Source: Mongoliitalea daihaiensis
GTDB taxonomy: Bacteria > Bacteroidota > Bacteroidia > Cytophagales > Cyclobacteriaceae
DNA length: 64,000 nt
Assembly: GCF_021596945.1 (NCBI RefSeq)
Contig: NZ_CP063779.1
Location: 1,339,592-1,403,591 of the forward strand
Direction of reading: 5' to 3'
The translations under genes were made by a program, and so were the position numbers. Of this stretch, positions 1 through 7,763 are shown piece by piece (within the stretch, counting starts at the first letter, position 1; every line of letters starts with the position of its first letter). The notes under the pieces were generated by a model. The model had not been told where the DNA came from and searched no databases. It saw nothing but the letters and a program-made list of their open reading frames with translations.

Positions 1-184
1 GCTAGGCAGGGTCAAGGGAAATAAAATGGTGGACATGCAACTTTCCAATGAGAAATTAGTGAAAAGAGGAACTAAAATGATTGTAGAGGCAACAGGTTTG
101 GATGAATCCGTTGCAAAAGAAGCTCTTCTGACCCATGGTTCTGTCCGAGCGGCCGTTCAGGCATTTTACAACAAAGTAAATTAA
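1..184 (+). CDS. murQ: N-acetylmuramic acid 6-phosphate etherase, C-terminal end (partial)
   Basis: An open frame runs in from the left edge (codons start at base 2) and stops at 182-184. The 60 residues seen include LGRVKGNKMVDMQ, then a KLVKRG segment and a final helical tail with LLTHGSVRAAVQAF. This matches the end of MurQ, the cytoplasmic SIS-domain enzyme that cleaves the lactyl ether of MurNAc-6-P to give GlcNAc-6-P during peptidoglycan recycling. The N-terminal SIS domain and the active site lie outside the window, so activity cannot be judged. The next gene starts about 100 bases downstream and is unrelated. Confidence 0.85.
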   Translation, partial: LGRVKGNKMVDMQLSNEKLVKRGTKMIVEATGLDESVAKEALLTHGSVRAAVQAFYNKVN

Positions 185-281
185 TCCAAACATTTTATCT
201 ACCTTTGCAGTCCATTTGCCTTAAGCTCTTGTAACTGAAAGTGAATGGGTTAAATTAATCCAGCAGAGATGCTGCATCTAT

Positions 282-1859
282 ATGAAAAGAGATAATAACA
301 AAAGGCCATCTGGGGATGGTCAGGGTCGAAGAGGCTCAAACGGGGATAGTGCTAAAAGAAATTTTTCCAAAAGCAATTCCTCAGACAAACGTTTCAGTGA
401 TCGGAATTCAAATTCAAAGAAATCTGATAGTTTAGATCAACATTCATTTTTTAAGAAAAAAGCAGAAGGGCAAGAGAATTCTTATCCCAAAACTAGAGGA
501 GGGGATGAGGGTGAGTCTAAAAAGCCCTACGGTAAATCTTCCGAAAAAAAGACCTACGGAAGAGCTTCTGATCGATCAAATGATGGGAAAAAATCTTTTT
601 CTAAGTCAGGTGAATCTAAATCATATGGTAGTTCAGATGATAAAAAACCATTTGGACGTACAGATGAAAAAAAGTCCTATGGAAGGTCTGATGCGAAGAA
701 AACCTATAGCAAATCTGATGGTGATAAGCCTTATGGCAGATCAGATGAGAAAAAAAACTTCAGTAGATCAGACGAAAAAAAGCCATACGGTAAGTCAGGT
801 GAACGAAAGACTTACGGAAGAAGTGATGATAAGAAGTCGTTTGGAAGGACAGATGAGAAGAAAACTGAGGAAGGGAAAAGCTATTCTGCTTCCAGAGAAT
901 CAAAATCATATGGAGATAAGCCTTCTTTCAAGAAAGATGGAACTGTAGAAAAGCCTGAGGGTAAGGCAGTTTACAGAGGAAGAGGAAAAGATGAAAAACC
1001 GGTTTTTGATTGGGTCCCTAAGGATGACTCCTCCACTGAAAGACCTAGGAAAAAAAGATTCAAAAATCCATTTGAAAAAGGAGCTCCTTCCGAAAGACCG
1101 GAGTACAACTTTGAACGTTTGGAAAAAAATCATAACAGGGAAAAAAAATCTGATGACATTCGGTTAAACAAATACATTTCTAATTCAGGGATTTGTAGCA
1201 GAAGAGAGGCCGACGAACTTATTACCAAAGGTGAGGTGAAAGTCAATGGTCAAGTCATTACTGAGCTAGGCTATAAAGTTGCCTTGACAGATAAAGTAAC
1301 GTATAAGGGGAAATTAATCAATCCTGAGAAGCCGGTGTACTTGCTGTTGAACAAGCCAAAAGACTTTATTACTACTACGGAAGATCCTATGGAGCGTAAG
1401 ACAGTAATGCATTTGGTATCTAATGCATGTGAAGAGCGGGTGTTTCCAGTAGGAAGGTTGGATAGGAATACAACAGGGTTACTACTATTCACCAATGATG
1501 GGGAATTAGCGGCCAAATTATCCCATCCATCTAACCAAATCAAAAAGATCTATCAGGTTACGTTGGACAAGCCAATCACCAAAGGTGATGAGGAGGCTAT
1601 ACTAGAAGGCTTAACTTTGGAAGATGGAGAAGTGCAGGTAGATGATATGCAAGTGCTATCAAAAGACCGGACTATTTTAGGTTTGGAAATCCATGTTGGT
1701 AAAAATAGAATAGTTAGAAGGATATTTGCACACCTCGGCTATGAAGTTATAGGACTAGACCGAGTGATGTATGCAGGTTTAGATAAAAAAGATTTACCAA
1801 GAGGTAGATATCGATTTCTTTCTGAAAAAGAAGTAATCCGATTGAAATTTTTCTTATAA
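282..1859 (+). CDS. RsuA/RluB-family pseudouridine synthase with long low-complexity N-terminus
   Basis: The C-terminal half is a complete RsuA-family pseudouridine synthase. An S4 RNA-binding domain begins near residue 292 (RLNKYISNSGICSRREAD), and the catalytic domain carries GRLDRNTTGL with the catalytic Asp at about residue 394. Such enzymes isomerise a single uridine in 23S or 16S rRNA; RluB or RluF is likely but the exact target cannot be told. Residues 1-290 are a Lys/Ser/Gly/Asp-rich disordered region built from degenerate repeats of the type KKxYGRSDE (for example SYGRSD, PYGKSG, SFGRTDE), about 15 copies. Basic low-complexity extensions occur on this family in Bacteroidota, but this one is longer than the enzyme itself. 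A strong terminator follows directly. Confidence 0.9.
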   Translation: MKRDNNKRPSGDGQGRRGSNGDSAKRNFSKSNSSDKRFSDRNSNSKKSDSLDQHSFFKKKAEGQENSYPKTRGGDEGESKKPYGKSSEKKTYGRASDRSNDGKKSFSKSGESKSYGSSDDKKPFGRTDEKKSYGRSDAKKTYSKSDGDKPYGRSDEKKNFSRSDEKKPYGKSGERKTYGRSDDKKSFGRTDEKKTEEGKSYSASRESKSYGDKPSFKKDGTVEKPEGKAVYRGRGKDEKPVFDWVPKDDSSTERPRKKRFKNPFEKGAPSERPEYNFERLEKNHNREKKSDDIRLNKYISNSGICSRREADELITKGEVKVNGQVITELGYKVALTDKVTYKGKLINPEKPVYLLLNKPKDFITTTEDPMERKTVMHLVSNACEERVFPVGRLDRNTTGLLLFTNDGELAAKLSHPSNQIKKIYQVTLDKPITKGDEEAILEGLTLEDGEVQVDDMQVLSKDRTILGLEIHVGKNRIVRRIFAHLGYEVIGLDRVMYAGLDKKDLPRGRYRFLSEKEVIRLKFFL

Positions 1860-1865
1860 AATAGT

Positions 1866-1900
1866 AAGGCTGTCCCACTCGAAAAGGACAGCCTTTTTTA
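1866..1900 (+). terminator. Rho-independent terminator after the pseudouridine synthase
   Basis: A 10-bp stem (AAGGCTGTCC / GGACAGCCTT, 1866-1875 and 1886-1895) with a CACTCGAAAA loop is followed by a T-run. It starts 7 bases after the stop codon at 1859. Confidence 0.9.
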
Positions 1901-1936
1901 ATTTACTTTTATTTCAACTGAAATTAGCAACTCGGA

Positions 1937-2296
1937 TTAAAGCTGAAGTCTTTGGGAAAAACCATCATCTGTTTTTAAAATGACTTCAATCTTACTTCTT
2001 GAATTTACTCCTTTAATTTTGTAACGCTTCAAAAATCCGGTGCTATTCTCGACCTGATATTCATGAACCAATTTGTTGTTTTTATAGACATGTACCGTCA
2101 TATCTTTAGGAAGTAGCGTGTTCACTTTCAATCGGAATTGGTTGAAGTCTATTTTTTCTAATTGCGAAAACACAACAGGTTGAGTGCTTTTGGCTGTAAC
2201 ATTTGGTATTGCACGAACATTTGCTTTGCCATCATCAGCAGTAAATAGGGGTGCGCTTAAGGATAAAGTGCAAATTAACAGAATGATAGTTTTCAT
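1937..2296 (-). CDS. Secreted protein, short paralog of the next gene
   Basis: 119 residues with a signal peptide (MKTIILLICTLSLSAPLF). From residue 37 on it aligns with the last 85 residues of the 195-residue protein encoded at 2517-3104. Shared blocks are PVVFSxxE, NQFxLxVNxLL, a YKNNKLVHE/FENNRLIHE block and a final DGFSQ. It looks like a small beta-sandwich domain exported to the periplasm or surface. The function is unknown and no catalytic motif is seen. It lacks the N-terminal domain of the paralog, so it is either a single-domain duplicate or a shortened copy. It lies about 220 bases downstream of its paralog, behind that gene's terminator, so it probably has its own promoter. Confidence 0.7.
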   Translation of the reverse strand: MKTIILLICTLSLSAPLFTADDGKANVRAIPNVTAKSTQPVVFSQLEKIDFNQFRLKVNTLLPKDMTVHVYKNNKLVHEYQVENSTGFLKRYKIKGVNSRSKIEVILKTDDGFSQRLQL

Positions 2297-2458
2297 AATT
2301 TTTTGAGTTTAGTTGGTTTGTCAGTTAATTTATTTGTGTACCATGAGTATAAAATAAACTAAAACAGTTGGTTGTTGATTAATAATTACGGTTGTATGGC
2401 TTTATAGTTTAGAATTGACTATCAAAGGTTTATATGCCTTATATAAATTTTGTTAATG

Positions 2459-2487
2459 AAAAAAGCCCCGAAATCAATCGAGGCTTT
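2459..2487 (-). terminator. Terminator downstream of the 195-residue secreted protein
   Basis: Reading leftward, an AAAGCCTCGA / TCGGGGCTTT stem (one G-T pair) is followed by a T-run. It lies 30 bases past the stop of the gene at 2517-3104 and separates it from the paralog. Confidence 0.75.
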
Positions 2488-2516
2488 CATTAACATAGCA
2501 AACTTTCTTCACAAAA

Positions 2517-3104
2517 TTATTTCACGGCTATCAGTTGAGAAAAACCATCTTCAGTTCTAACCAAGAATTCAACTTTTGCTCTAGGGTTCAGATTTTTAAT
2601 TTTATACACTTTTTGAAACCCTTTGCTATCTTCAATATTTTCCTCGTGAATCAATCTGTTGTTTTCAAATACATAAACAGACATGTTTGAAGTCAATAAA
2701 GAATTTACCAATAATTTAAATTGATTATTTTCCGTGCGTTCAACTTTTGAGAAAACAACAGGCTTATTTATTTTTGGAGTTAAATCAATGAATTTTTGAC
2801 CAACTAGATCAGTGCCATCCAGTACATCCATTCTATAAATACCTGGTCCTAAGTTGGAGAAATCGTAATACTTAGAAAAGGCTTGTTTTGTATTGATAAC
2901 ATCTCGCTGAATCATAGTACGGTTTTCATTATAGATTCTAACGACAAGGGTACTAGCGGTATTTTCTCCATACAATAGCTGTAGCTTGCCTTTTTCAATT
3001 TCCCTCAAAGAAACTGCACTTTTTTCTGGATTCCCTGATCCAGGATTTGCAACGGTAACCATACTTATCAGCATGGCAAACACCAATGAATACATTGTCT
3101 TCAT
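2517..3104 (-). CDS. Secreted two-domain protein of unknown function
   Basis: 195 residues with a signal peptide (MKTMYSLVFAMLISMVTVA). The N-terminal part (about 30-110) contains LQLLYGENTASTLVVRIYNE and a GPGIYRMDVLDG turn, reminiscent of the T9SS-type or bacterial Ig-like beta-sandwich domains common in Bacteroidota. The C-terminal part (110-195) is the domain shared with the neighbouring 119-residue protein. No enzymatic motif is visible. It is monocistronic, with a 330-base upstream region and a terminator downstream. Envelope location is inferred from the signal peptide only. Confidence 0.75.
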   Translation of the reverse strand: MKTMYSLVFAMLISMVTVANPGSGNPEKSAVSLREIEKGKLQLLYGENTASTLVVRIYNENRTMIQRDVINTKQAFSKYYDFSNLGPGIYRMDVLDGTDLVGQKFIDLTPKINKPVVFSKVERTENNQFKLLVNSLLTSNMSVYVFENNRLIHEENIEDSKGFQKVYKIKNLNPRAKVEFLVRTEDGFSQLIAVK

Positions 3105-3382
3105 AATAATAGTTTAATAGGTTTAATAAGTTTCGATTGGAATCGTCCTTGTAGTGGGGACGGGTTATTTGGGGGGACTTGTCAACTTTCTTGTCTTGTT
3201 AACGCTACAAAGTTGGAGGAAGTTTCAATTGAATACAAATAATTTAAAAAAAATATTGATTCATTAATAATATGGTAATGAATACTCGCTTTTGTTGCAA
3301 AATAAAAAATACTCTTTCTCCGCAATCGGTTTCCCAGAAAAAAATTAGTTCTTTGCAGAGGGCTTTACCAAAGAAAATTTTT

Positions 3383-3421
3383 TTCACTCACCGGCTACGA
3401 AATCGTATACCGGTAAGTGAA
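3383..3421. terminator. Long hairpin at the end of the sigma-factor operon
   Basis: TTCACTCACCGG (3383-3394) pairs with CCGGTAAGTGAA (3410-3421), and the loop itself contains the inner inverted repeat TACGA/TCGTA. It begins 12 bases after the stop of the gene at 3434-3913. It lacks a clean T-run on the minus strand, so it may be a pause or an mRNA-stabilising hairpin rather than a classical terminator. The rest of 3105-3382 shows nothing I can name. Confidence 0.45.
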
Positions 3422-3433
3422 ATTCTATGCTAA

Positions 3434-3913
3434 TCAATTAAAATTTTTGCTTAGGGAAGCCAAAGAAGCACTGTCAAAGTCTCCTACTAGTTCAAATACC
3501 ATGTGTTCTCCACTGTCTCCGGCTACCAATACTACCACATCTTTGATGCGATTGGATCCTTTGGTAAATACTTGGATATTGCTCGTTCTCTTTCCTGCCT
3601 CTATCATCAATTCAAAATTTTCTTTTTCAAGCCCTTTCGCCAATGCTCTTAACTCATTTGAAGCATTGGATGAAGGAAGTTTGAACATTTTGATGCGTTC
3701 TAAGGAGTTCGAGAGTAAGTTGGCCCCCTCATCATTTAATTCAATATTCATCCCTTTGGCAAAATTCATAAAGTTGCCGCCTAAATCAAGATGGAAGAAA
3801 TCCGGGTTGGATTGATACTTTTGATACATATTGGCTACAGATTTACTCTGAGCAAAGCTCCTTTGCACAACTAGCAAACCGAGAATCAAGAGTAATATAA
3901 GATGTTTTTTCAT
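3434..3913 (-). CDS. DUF4252 secreted protein
   Basis: 159 residues with a clear signal peptide (MKKHLILLLILGLLVVQRSFAQ). It resembles the DUF4252 family: a MYQKYQ/MEDD-type N-terminal helix, a central LxxLxxFKLP segment and a C-terminal VVLVAGDSGEHMVFELVGDF strand pair. The function of DUF4252 is unknown; family members are secreted Bacteroidota proteins. It is the last gene of a five-gene leftward operon headed by an ECF sigma factor, and shares its fold with the third gene (4490-5008). Export by an envelope-stress regulon is inferred from this context. Confidence 0.8.
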   Translation of the reverse strand: MKKHLILLLILGLLVVQRSFAQSKSVANMYQKYQSNPDFFHLDLGGNFMNFAKGMNIELNDEGANLLSNSLERIKMFKLPSSNASNELRALAKGLEKENFELMIEAGKRTSNIQVFTKGSNRIKDVVVLVAGDSGEHMVFELVGDFDSASLASLSKNFN

Positions 3914-3921
3914 AGTTGGTA

Positions 3922-4446
3922 TTAGTTAGTAAGTGTTTCCTTTAATTGAAATTGAAGTCTGTCTTTTTCTTGTATAGCTGGCTTATATTTGAAGTACATC
4001 AGTTCATACTTTGTTGGTGTAGTTGCAAGGAAGTATACTTCTTCTTTTTTTGCTGAATTATTGGAGACCATGTAAAAAATTTCCTCTCCATTTATCTGTT
4101 CAAAAACCGATTCAAAATTGCCAGCAGTAGTTGTATTTAGTTTTTCCATAAGCATTTTTCCAGAAATCTGTTCTTTCAGATAAACGGCAGACTGCATCTG
4201 TTCAAAATTATTAAAATCGATTACCAACGCTGTGTTTTCTTCAAATGACAGCTTGTAGGATATTTTCATTTCCAGATTACTCATTCCAGGAATTATTTGA
4301 TCACTTTCAAAAGGCCATAGAACCTTTATTTCCACAGGTGTGACTAGGTTTTCATTAATTGCTTCATAAGGATTGATCTGAGCTTGAAGAGTTGGGATAA
4401 CCGCCATCAATATCAGTGAAGTCAGGATAAGCGCTTTATTTTTCAT
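3922..4446 (-). CDS. Secreted protein of unknown function in the sigma operon
   Basis: 174 residues with a signal peptide (MKNKALILTSLILMAVIPTLQAQ). I do not recognise a family. The mature part is mixed beta-strand and helix (for example MKISYKLSFEENTALVIDFNNF, given here as the region around residues 60-85) and ends in a charged helix. It sits 8 bases upstream of the DUF4252 gene and 43 bases downstream of the other one, so it is co-transcribed with them. No lipobox, metal-binding or catalytic signature is seen. Confidence 0.7.
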   Translation of the reverse strand: MKNKALILTSLILMAVIPTLQAQINPYEAINENLVTPVEIKVLWPFESDQIIPGMSNLEMKISYKLSFEENTALVIDFNNFEQMQSAVYLKEQISGKMLMEKLNTTTAGNFESVFEQINGEEIFYMVSNNSAKKEEVYFLATTPTKYELMYFKYKPAIQEKDRLQFQLKETLTN

Positions 4447-4489
4447 GGGGTTTTTAGTTATTCTATTTTATTTCACTCGTGTTTCTACG

Positions 4490-5008
4490 TTATTTCCCTT
4501 TGTACTTTTCCATCCCAGGGATACTTGTCTTATCCGCGAGAATATTCAAATCCTGGTAAGTAAAATTCCCTAGCATGCTCATTAATGTGAAACTTTCTTT
4601 GGAACCCGTAATCATTAATAATTCTCTCACACGACCATTTTCTTCCCGCACCATAAATTTGACGCTTGCGTCTTTGTCTTGTACGTCCATCAGGTCTTCA
4701 TATTTATTTTTGGTCAATGTGCCCATGGCTTCTTGGTAGAATGATTTCCCATTAACTTTGTCAGCGGATAAAATTCGAATCCCCCGGATTTTGGAAATCA
4801 AGTCCCCTAGGTCTTTGGATTCTTGGTCAGAAACCTTATCCGACTTCAAAAAACCACCTGCCATTTGCATCATTTTTGGGCTTATATATACCCTTGAAAA
4901 CCGATCATCTTCCATATATTTAGAAAAGAACTTGACGATGGCATCATCTTGTGCTTGCACAGATCCCATGAGGAAGAGGCAGAAAATTGCAAAGAAATAT
5001 TTTTTCAT
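4490..5008 (-). CDS. DUF4252 secreted protein
   Basis: 172 residues with the signal peptide MKKYFFAIFCLFLMGSVQAQ. It follows the DUF4252 pattern: FFSKYMEDDRFSRVYISPKM, a DLGDLISKIRGIRIL segment, then LMITGSKESFTLMSMLGNF near the C-terminus. It starts 5 bases after the anti-sigma gene, which shows tight coupling. Products of this kind are exported and have no known activity. The pairing of two diverged DUF4252 genes with an unknown secreted protein in one ECF operon is the useful context. Confidence 0.82.
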   Translation of the reverse strand: MKKYFFAIFCLFLMGSVQAQDDAIVKFFSKYMEDDRFSRVYISPKMMQMAGGFLKSDKVSDQESKDLGDLISKIRGIRILSADKVNGKSFYQEAMGTLTKNKYEDLMDVQDKDASVKFMVREENGRVRELLMITGSKESFTLMSMLGNFTYQDLNILADKTSIPGMEKYKGK

Positions 5009-5013
5009 ATGTT

Positions 5014-5439
5014 CTATTTTTCAGTATCAAATAAATTAATGGGCGCTTGTAAGTGACGCAGTTCGTGCAAAACTTCCATGCTTTCACTTCCTTTTTGCAT
5101 ATTTTCTTGAATAAGTGATAGCGCTGCAATCACCTGTTCGTATGCCTCTCGTTCTGCTTTTCCTTGTTGATGCTGAAAGATTCCATAAGCCACACTTACA
5201 ACGAAAGCTATACTCGCAGCATATCCTAGCCATGGTCTTTTCCAGATAGGTATGCTTATCATAGGTTGCTCAGGATTTTTTCCGTCTATTTGAGAAAACT
5301 CATAGATCCCCAAGAAAAATTCCTTGGCAGACTCATACCCATCAACTTGTCTCAGAAGCAGTTTCAGCTCTTTTTCTTCTTCCAAGCTCGTTTCTCCCTC
5401 CCAATATTTATGTATCAATAAGTCTATCCGTTCTTTCAT
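5014..5439 (-). CDS. Probable anti-sigma factor, single-span membrane protein
   Basis: 141 residues. The N-terminal part (1-60) has the short helical layout of zinc-less anti-sigma domains (IHKYWEGETSLEEEKELKLL), similar to the start of FecR-like and other Bacteroidota anti-sigma proteins. One hydrophobic segment near residues 70-88 (LGYAASIAFVVSVAYGIF) would place a short C-terminal tail in the periplasm. Its start overlaps the stop of the ECF sigma gene by 4 bases (ATGA), typical of sigma/anti-sigma pairs. The role as an anti-sigma factor is inferred from size, topology and position. Confidence 0.75.
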   Translation of the reverse strand: MKERIDLLIHKYWEGETSLEEEKELKLLLRQVDGYESAKEFFLGIYEFSQIDGKNPEQPMISIPIWKRPWLGYAASIAFVVSVAYGIFQHQQGKAEREAYEQVIAALSLIQENMQKGSESMEVLHELRHLQAPINLFDTEK

Positions 5440-5918
5440 TTCTTTCCCATTAAGTAGACTTTCAATTGCTGTCTTGCTCTAAATAAATTGACTTTTACTT
5501 GTTCCAAACTGATATCCAAGTAGCTGCCTATTTCTTCGTAGGTTAACCCCTCTACTTCCCTCAGCTGAAATACTTCACGTTGCTTATTTGGAAGTTTATC
5601 CATAAACCTAAGTACCATTTGGATTCTATCAGTCCGTTCATCTTCATCAGTTTTTGCAGGATCTTCTAGATCCAAATCCCCCAGTGAATCGATTTTCCTA
5701 GTTGAACGAAAGTGCTGCATGCTTTCATTTTTCAAGGTCTTTACCATCCATGCCGTAGGGTTATCCATACTTTCTAAGTCATTTTTCTTGACCCAAGCCT
5801 TTTCGAAAACTTGCTGTAACACATCATTTGCAACCTCTCGGTCCTTGACCCAGAGATACGCCATCCGATAGAGCTTGCTCTTTAAAGGCCAGATATGTGT
5901 TTCAAAAAATGACTTCAT
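5436..5918 (-). CDS. ECF RNA polymerase sigma factor
   Basis: 160 residues, the usual length for sigma-70 family group 4. Region 2 is at residues 10-75 (AYLWVKDREVANDVLQQVF, WMVKTLKNE). Region 4 is at about 105-155, with LPNKQREVFQLREVEGLTYEEIGSYLD followed by the recognition helix around VNLFRARQQL. It heads the operon that runs to 3434. Autoregulation is likely but I see no sure ECF-type promoter in 5919-6130. The family is certain; the regulon is unknown apart from its own operon. Confidence 0.92.
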   Translation of the reverse strand: MKSFFETHIWPLKSKLYRMAYLWVKDREVANDVLQQVFEKAWVKKNDLESMDNPTAWMVKTLKNESMQHFRSTRKIDSLGDLDLEDPAKTDEDERTDRIQMVLRFMDKLPNKQREVFQLREVEGLTYEEIGSYLDISLEQVKVNLFRARQQLKVYLMGKK

Positions 5919-6102
5919 TCAGGAAGATGATACATAGGATGTAGAAATGTTACAGAAAAATGCGAAAAAATTATCAACTTAGAATGAATTTAAATTATTC
6001 CTTGAAAATAGTATGCAAGCAGACTATTTTGTATTTTGCGACAGTTATATTAGAAGAGAAATGAACAGGTGTCAAGTGAAAAATTTAGAAAGCCTAGAAA
6101 TG

Positions 6103-6129
6103 AAAAAAGTCCCGAATTGCTTCGGGACT
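6103..6129 (-). terminator. Terminator of the tRNA-Phe gene
   Basis: Reading leftward, AGTCCCGAA pairs with TTCGGGACT across a four-base loop (arms 6108-6116 and 6121-6129), followed by a T-run. It lies 3 bases beyond the mature tRNA end. Confidence 0.9.
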
Positions 6130-6131
6130 CG

Positions 6132-6204
6132 TGGTGATGAGTGGGCTCGAACCACCGACTCACGGATTTTCAGTCCGATGCTCTACCAGCTGAGCTACAT
6201 CACC
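6132..6204 (-). tRNA. tRNA-Phe (GAA)
   Basis: The 73-nt cloverleaf fits exactly. Acceptor GGTGATG pairs with CATCACC, the D-arm is GCTC/GAGC, the anticodon stem TCGGA/TCCGT holds the loop CTGAAAA with anticodon GAA, and the T-arm is GGTGG-TTCGAGC-CCACT with one G-T pair. The discriminator is A. The 3' CCA is not encoded; the next bases are CGAG. Confidence 0.97.
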
Positions 6205-6220
6205 GTCTGATAAAGTGATG

Positions 6221-6251
6221 CAAAGGTAGGAATAAGAAGTTTTCTTGCAAA
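6221..6251 (-). promoter_or_regulatory. Bacteroidota housekeeping promoter of tRNA-Phe
   Basis: Leftward TTTG (6251-6248), 19 bases, then TACCTTTG (6228-6221) fits the TTTG/TAnnTTTG consensus with the preferred spacing. The -7 box ends 16 bases before the mature tRNA 5' end, leaving a short leader. Confidence 0.8.
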
Positions 6252-6307
6252 TCATTTCAATAAAAAATTTATCATAAACCCAATCAAAAAACGCTAAAAC
6301 GAACAAT

Positions 6308-7642
6308 ATGAGTATTTTACCTCAACTCCTATTTATCCTAATTTTAGGTGTGGCAGGGTACATTTTGTACAAACGTGTAACCTTTCTGCGCCGAAACATC
6401 TTTTTGGGGAAAAGAGAAACCCGAAATGATCAATCAGACAAGCGTTGGCAAACCATGTTACTGGTCGCCTTTGGACAACAAAAAATGTTCAAACGATTTG
6501 TACCTGCTTTTCTGCACTTGTTGATTTATGTGGCTTTTGTGGTTATTAATCTCGAAGTCCTAGAGTTCATCATTGATGGTCTAACTGGCTCTCATAGAAT
6601 TTTTGCTCCTTTCTTAGGGGCAGCATATGGTGTAGCCATGAACATGTTTGAGTTTTTGGCCATCGCTGTATTGGTTTCTTGTGTGGCTTTCCTCATTCGT
6701 AGAAATGTGATGAAGGTGGAGCGCTTTACTAAACCTGAAATGAAAGGCTGGCCGGCTATGGATGCCAATTTGATTTTGGTGATCGAAATTATCTTGATGT
6801 TTGCCATCCTAACCATGAATGCTACAGACCAATTGTTAGCTGAGAGAGGTGTTGAAAAATACACCTTATTAAATGGATTGGTATTTAGTAGCCTGATTCA
6901 GCCGCTATTCGCAAGCATGAGCGATGGGGCTTTGATTGCAATTGAGCGTTTTGCTTGGTGGTTTCACATTGTAGGCATTTTGGCTTTTGCGATTTATGTA
7001 ACCTATTCCAAGCATTTGCATATCTTCCTTGCTTTCCCGAATACCTGGTACTCCAACTTGAAGCCCAAAGGTGAAATGCAAAATATGGATGAGGTAACCA
7101 ATGAAGTCAATATGATGTTGGGTATCGCAACTGAAGCAAGTGCTGAACCACCGGCAGAAATCGGAAGATTTGGCGCAAAAGATGTCAATGATCTCAGTTG
7201 GGTGAATGTCATGAATGCCTACAGCTGTACCGAATGTGGTCGCTGCACCTCAGAATGTCCGGCGAATTTGACTGGTAAGAAACTTTCCCCACGTAAAATC
7301 ATGATGGATGTCAGAGACCGTGCTGATGAAGTGGGTAAGAGCATCGACGCAGGAGGTCCTGGTCTTGAGGACGGCAAATCATTATTAGGAGATTATATCA
7401 CCAAAGAAGAAATCAACGCATGCACTTCCTGCAATGCTTGTGTGGAAGCCTGTCCTGTCAATATCGACCCACTGTCCATCATCCTGCAGATGAGAAGATA
7501 CGTGGCTATGGAAGAATCCGGTACTCCTGCTCAATGGAATGCCATGTTCCAAAATATGGAAACCTCCTTCTCCCCATGGAAATTTGCCCCTACGGATCGA
7601 TTCAACTGGGCAGATCAGGTGAAAAGTGAAGAAATAAAATAG
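6308..7642 (+). CDS. Membrane-bound 4Fe-4S dicluster oxidoreductase (heterodisulfide-reductase-like)
   Basis: 444 residues. The first 250 residues hold about five membrane segments like the NarI/DsrM-type heme b module: one at the very N-terminus, then FLHLLIYVAFVVINLEVLEF, FLAIAVLVSCVAFLI, LILVIEIILMFAILTM and FHIVGILAFAIYVTY, with histidines suited to heme ligation. The C-terminal part carries two CxxCxxCxxxCP clusters at about C307/310/313/317 (CTECGRCTSECP) and C372/375/378/382 (CTSCNACVEACP). This fits transfer of electrons between the quinone pool and a soluble Fe-S or disulfide partner. The CCG-domain partner follows 121 bases downstream. The physiological substrate is not known. Confidence 0.85.
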   Translation: MSILPQLLFILILGVAGYILYKRVTFLRRNIFLGKRETRNDQSDKRWQTMLLVAFGQQKMFKRFVPAFLHLLIYVAFVVINLEVLEFIIDGLTGSHRIFAPFLGAAYGVAMNMFEFLAIAVLVSCVAFLIRRNVMKVERFTKPEMKGWPAMDANLILVIEIILMFAILTMNATDQLLAERGVEKYTLLNGLVFSSLIQPLFASMSDGALIAIERFAWWFHIVGILAFAIYVTYSKHLHIFLAFPNTWYSNLKPKGEMQNMDEVTNEVNMMLGIATEASAEPPAEIGRFGAKDVNDLSWVNVMNAYSCTECGRCTSECPANLTGKKLSPRKIMMDVRDRADEVGKSIDAGGPGLEDGKSLLGDYITKEEINACTSCNACVEACPVNIDPLSIILQMRRYVAMEESGTPAQWNAMFQNMETSFSPWKFAPTDRFNWADQVKSEEIK

Positions 7643-7763
7643 ATGCGAGAGTTTAGAAGCGAGAGATTAGAAAGTGTACTCTAATTTCTTGTTTCTCGTC
7701 TTTGTTGTCTCGCTTCTCGTCCCTGCTTGTAGCAGGCAAGTCTAATCTCTAAATGTCTAAAAA
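7643..7763. repeat. Interspersed intergenic repeat inside the Fe-S gene pair
   Basis: This spacer consists of degenerate direct and inverted copies of GCGAGAGATTAGA and CTAATCTCTCGCTTCTCG-like words plus a small CCTGC/GCAGG hairpin (near 7733-7747). Related text recurs in the arsenic operon at 56150-56249, 56830-56980 and 57320-57440. It shows no coding potential. Confidence 0.65.

Noticed and set aside
505-1133. Alternative frames inside the pseudouridine synthase extension
   Set aside because: Shadows of the low-complexity coding sequence; the real frame continues into a complete enzyme.
3417-3815. 132-codon plus-strand frame opposite the DUF4252 gene
   Set aside because: Antisense shadow; the minus-strand gene has a signal peptide and fits the operon spacing.
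6013-6210. 65-codon plus-strand frame
   Set aside because: It runs through the terminator and the antisense strand of tRNA-Phe.
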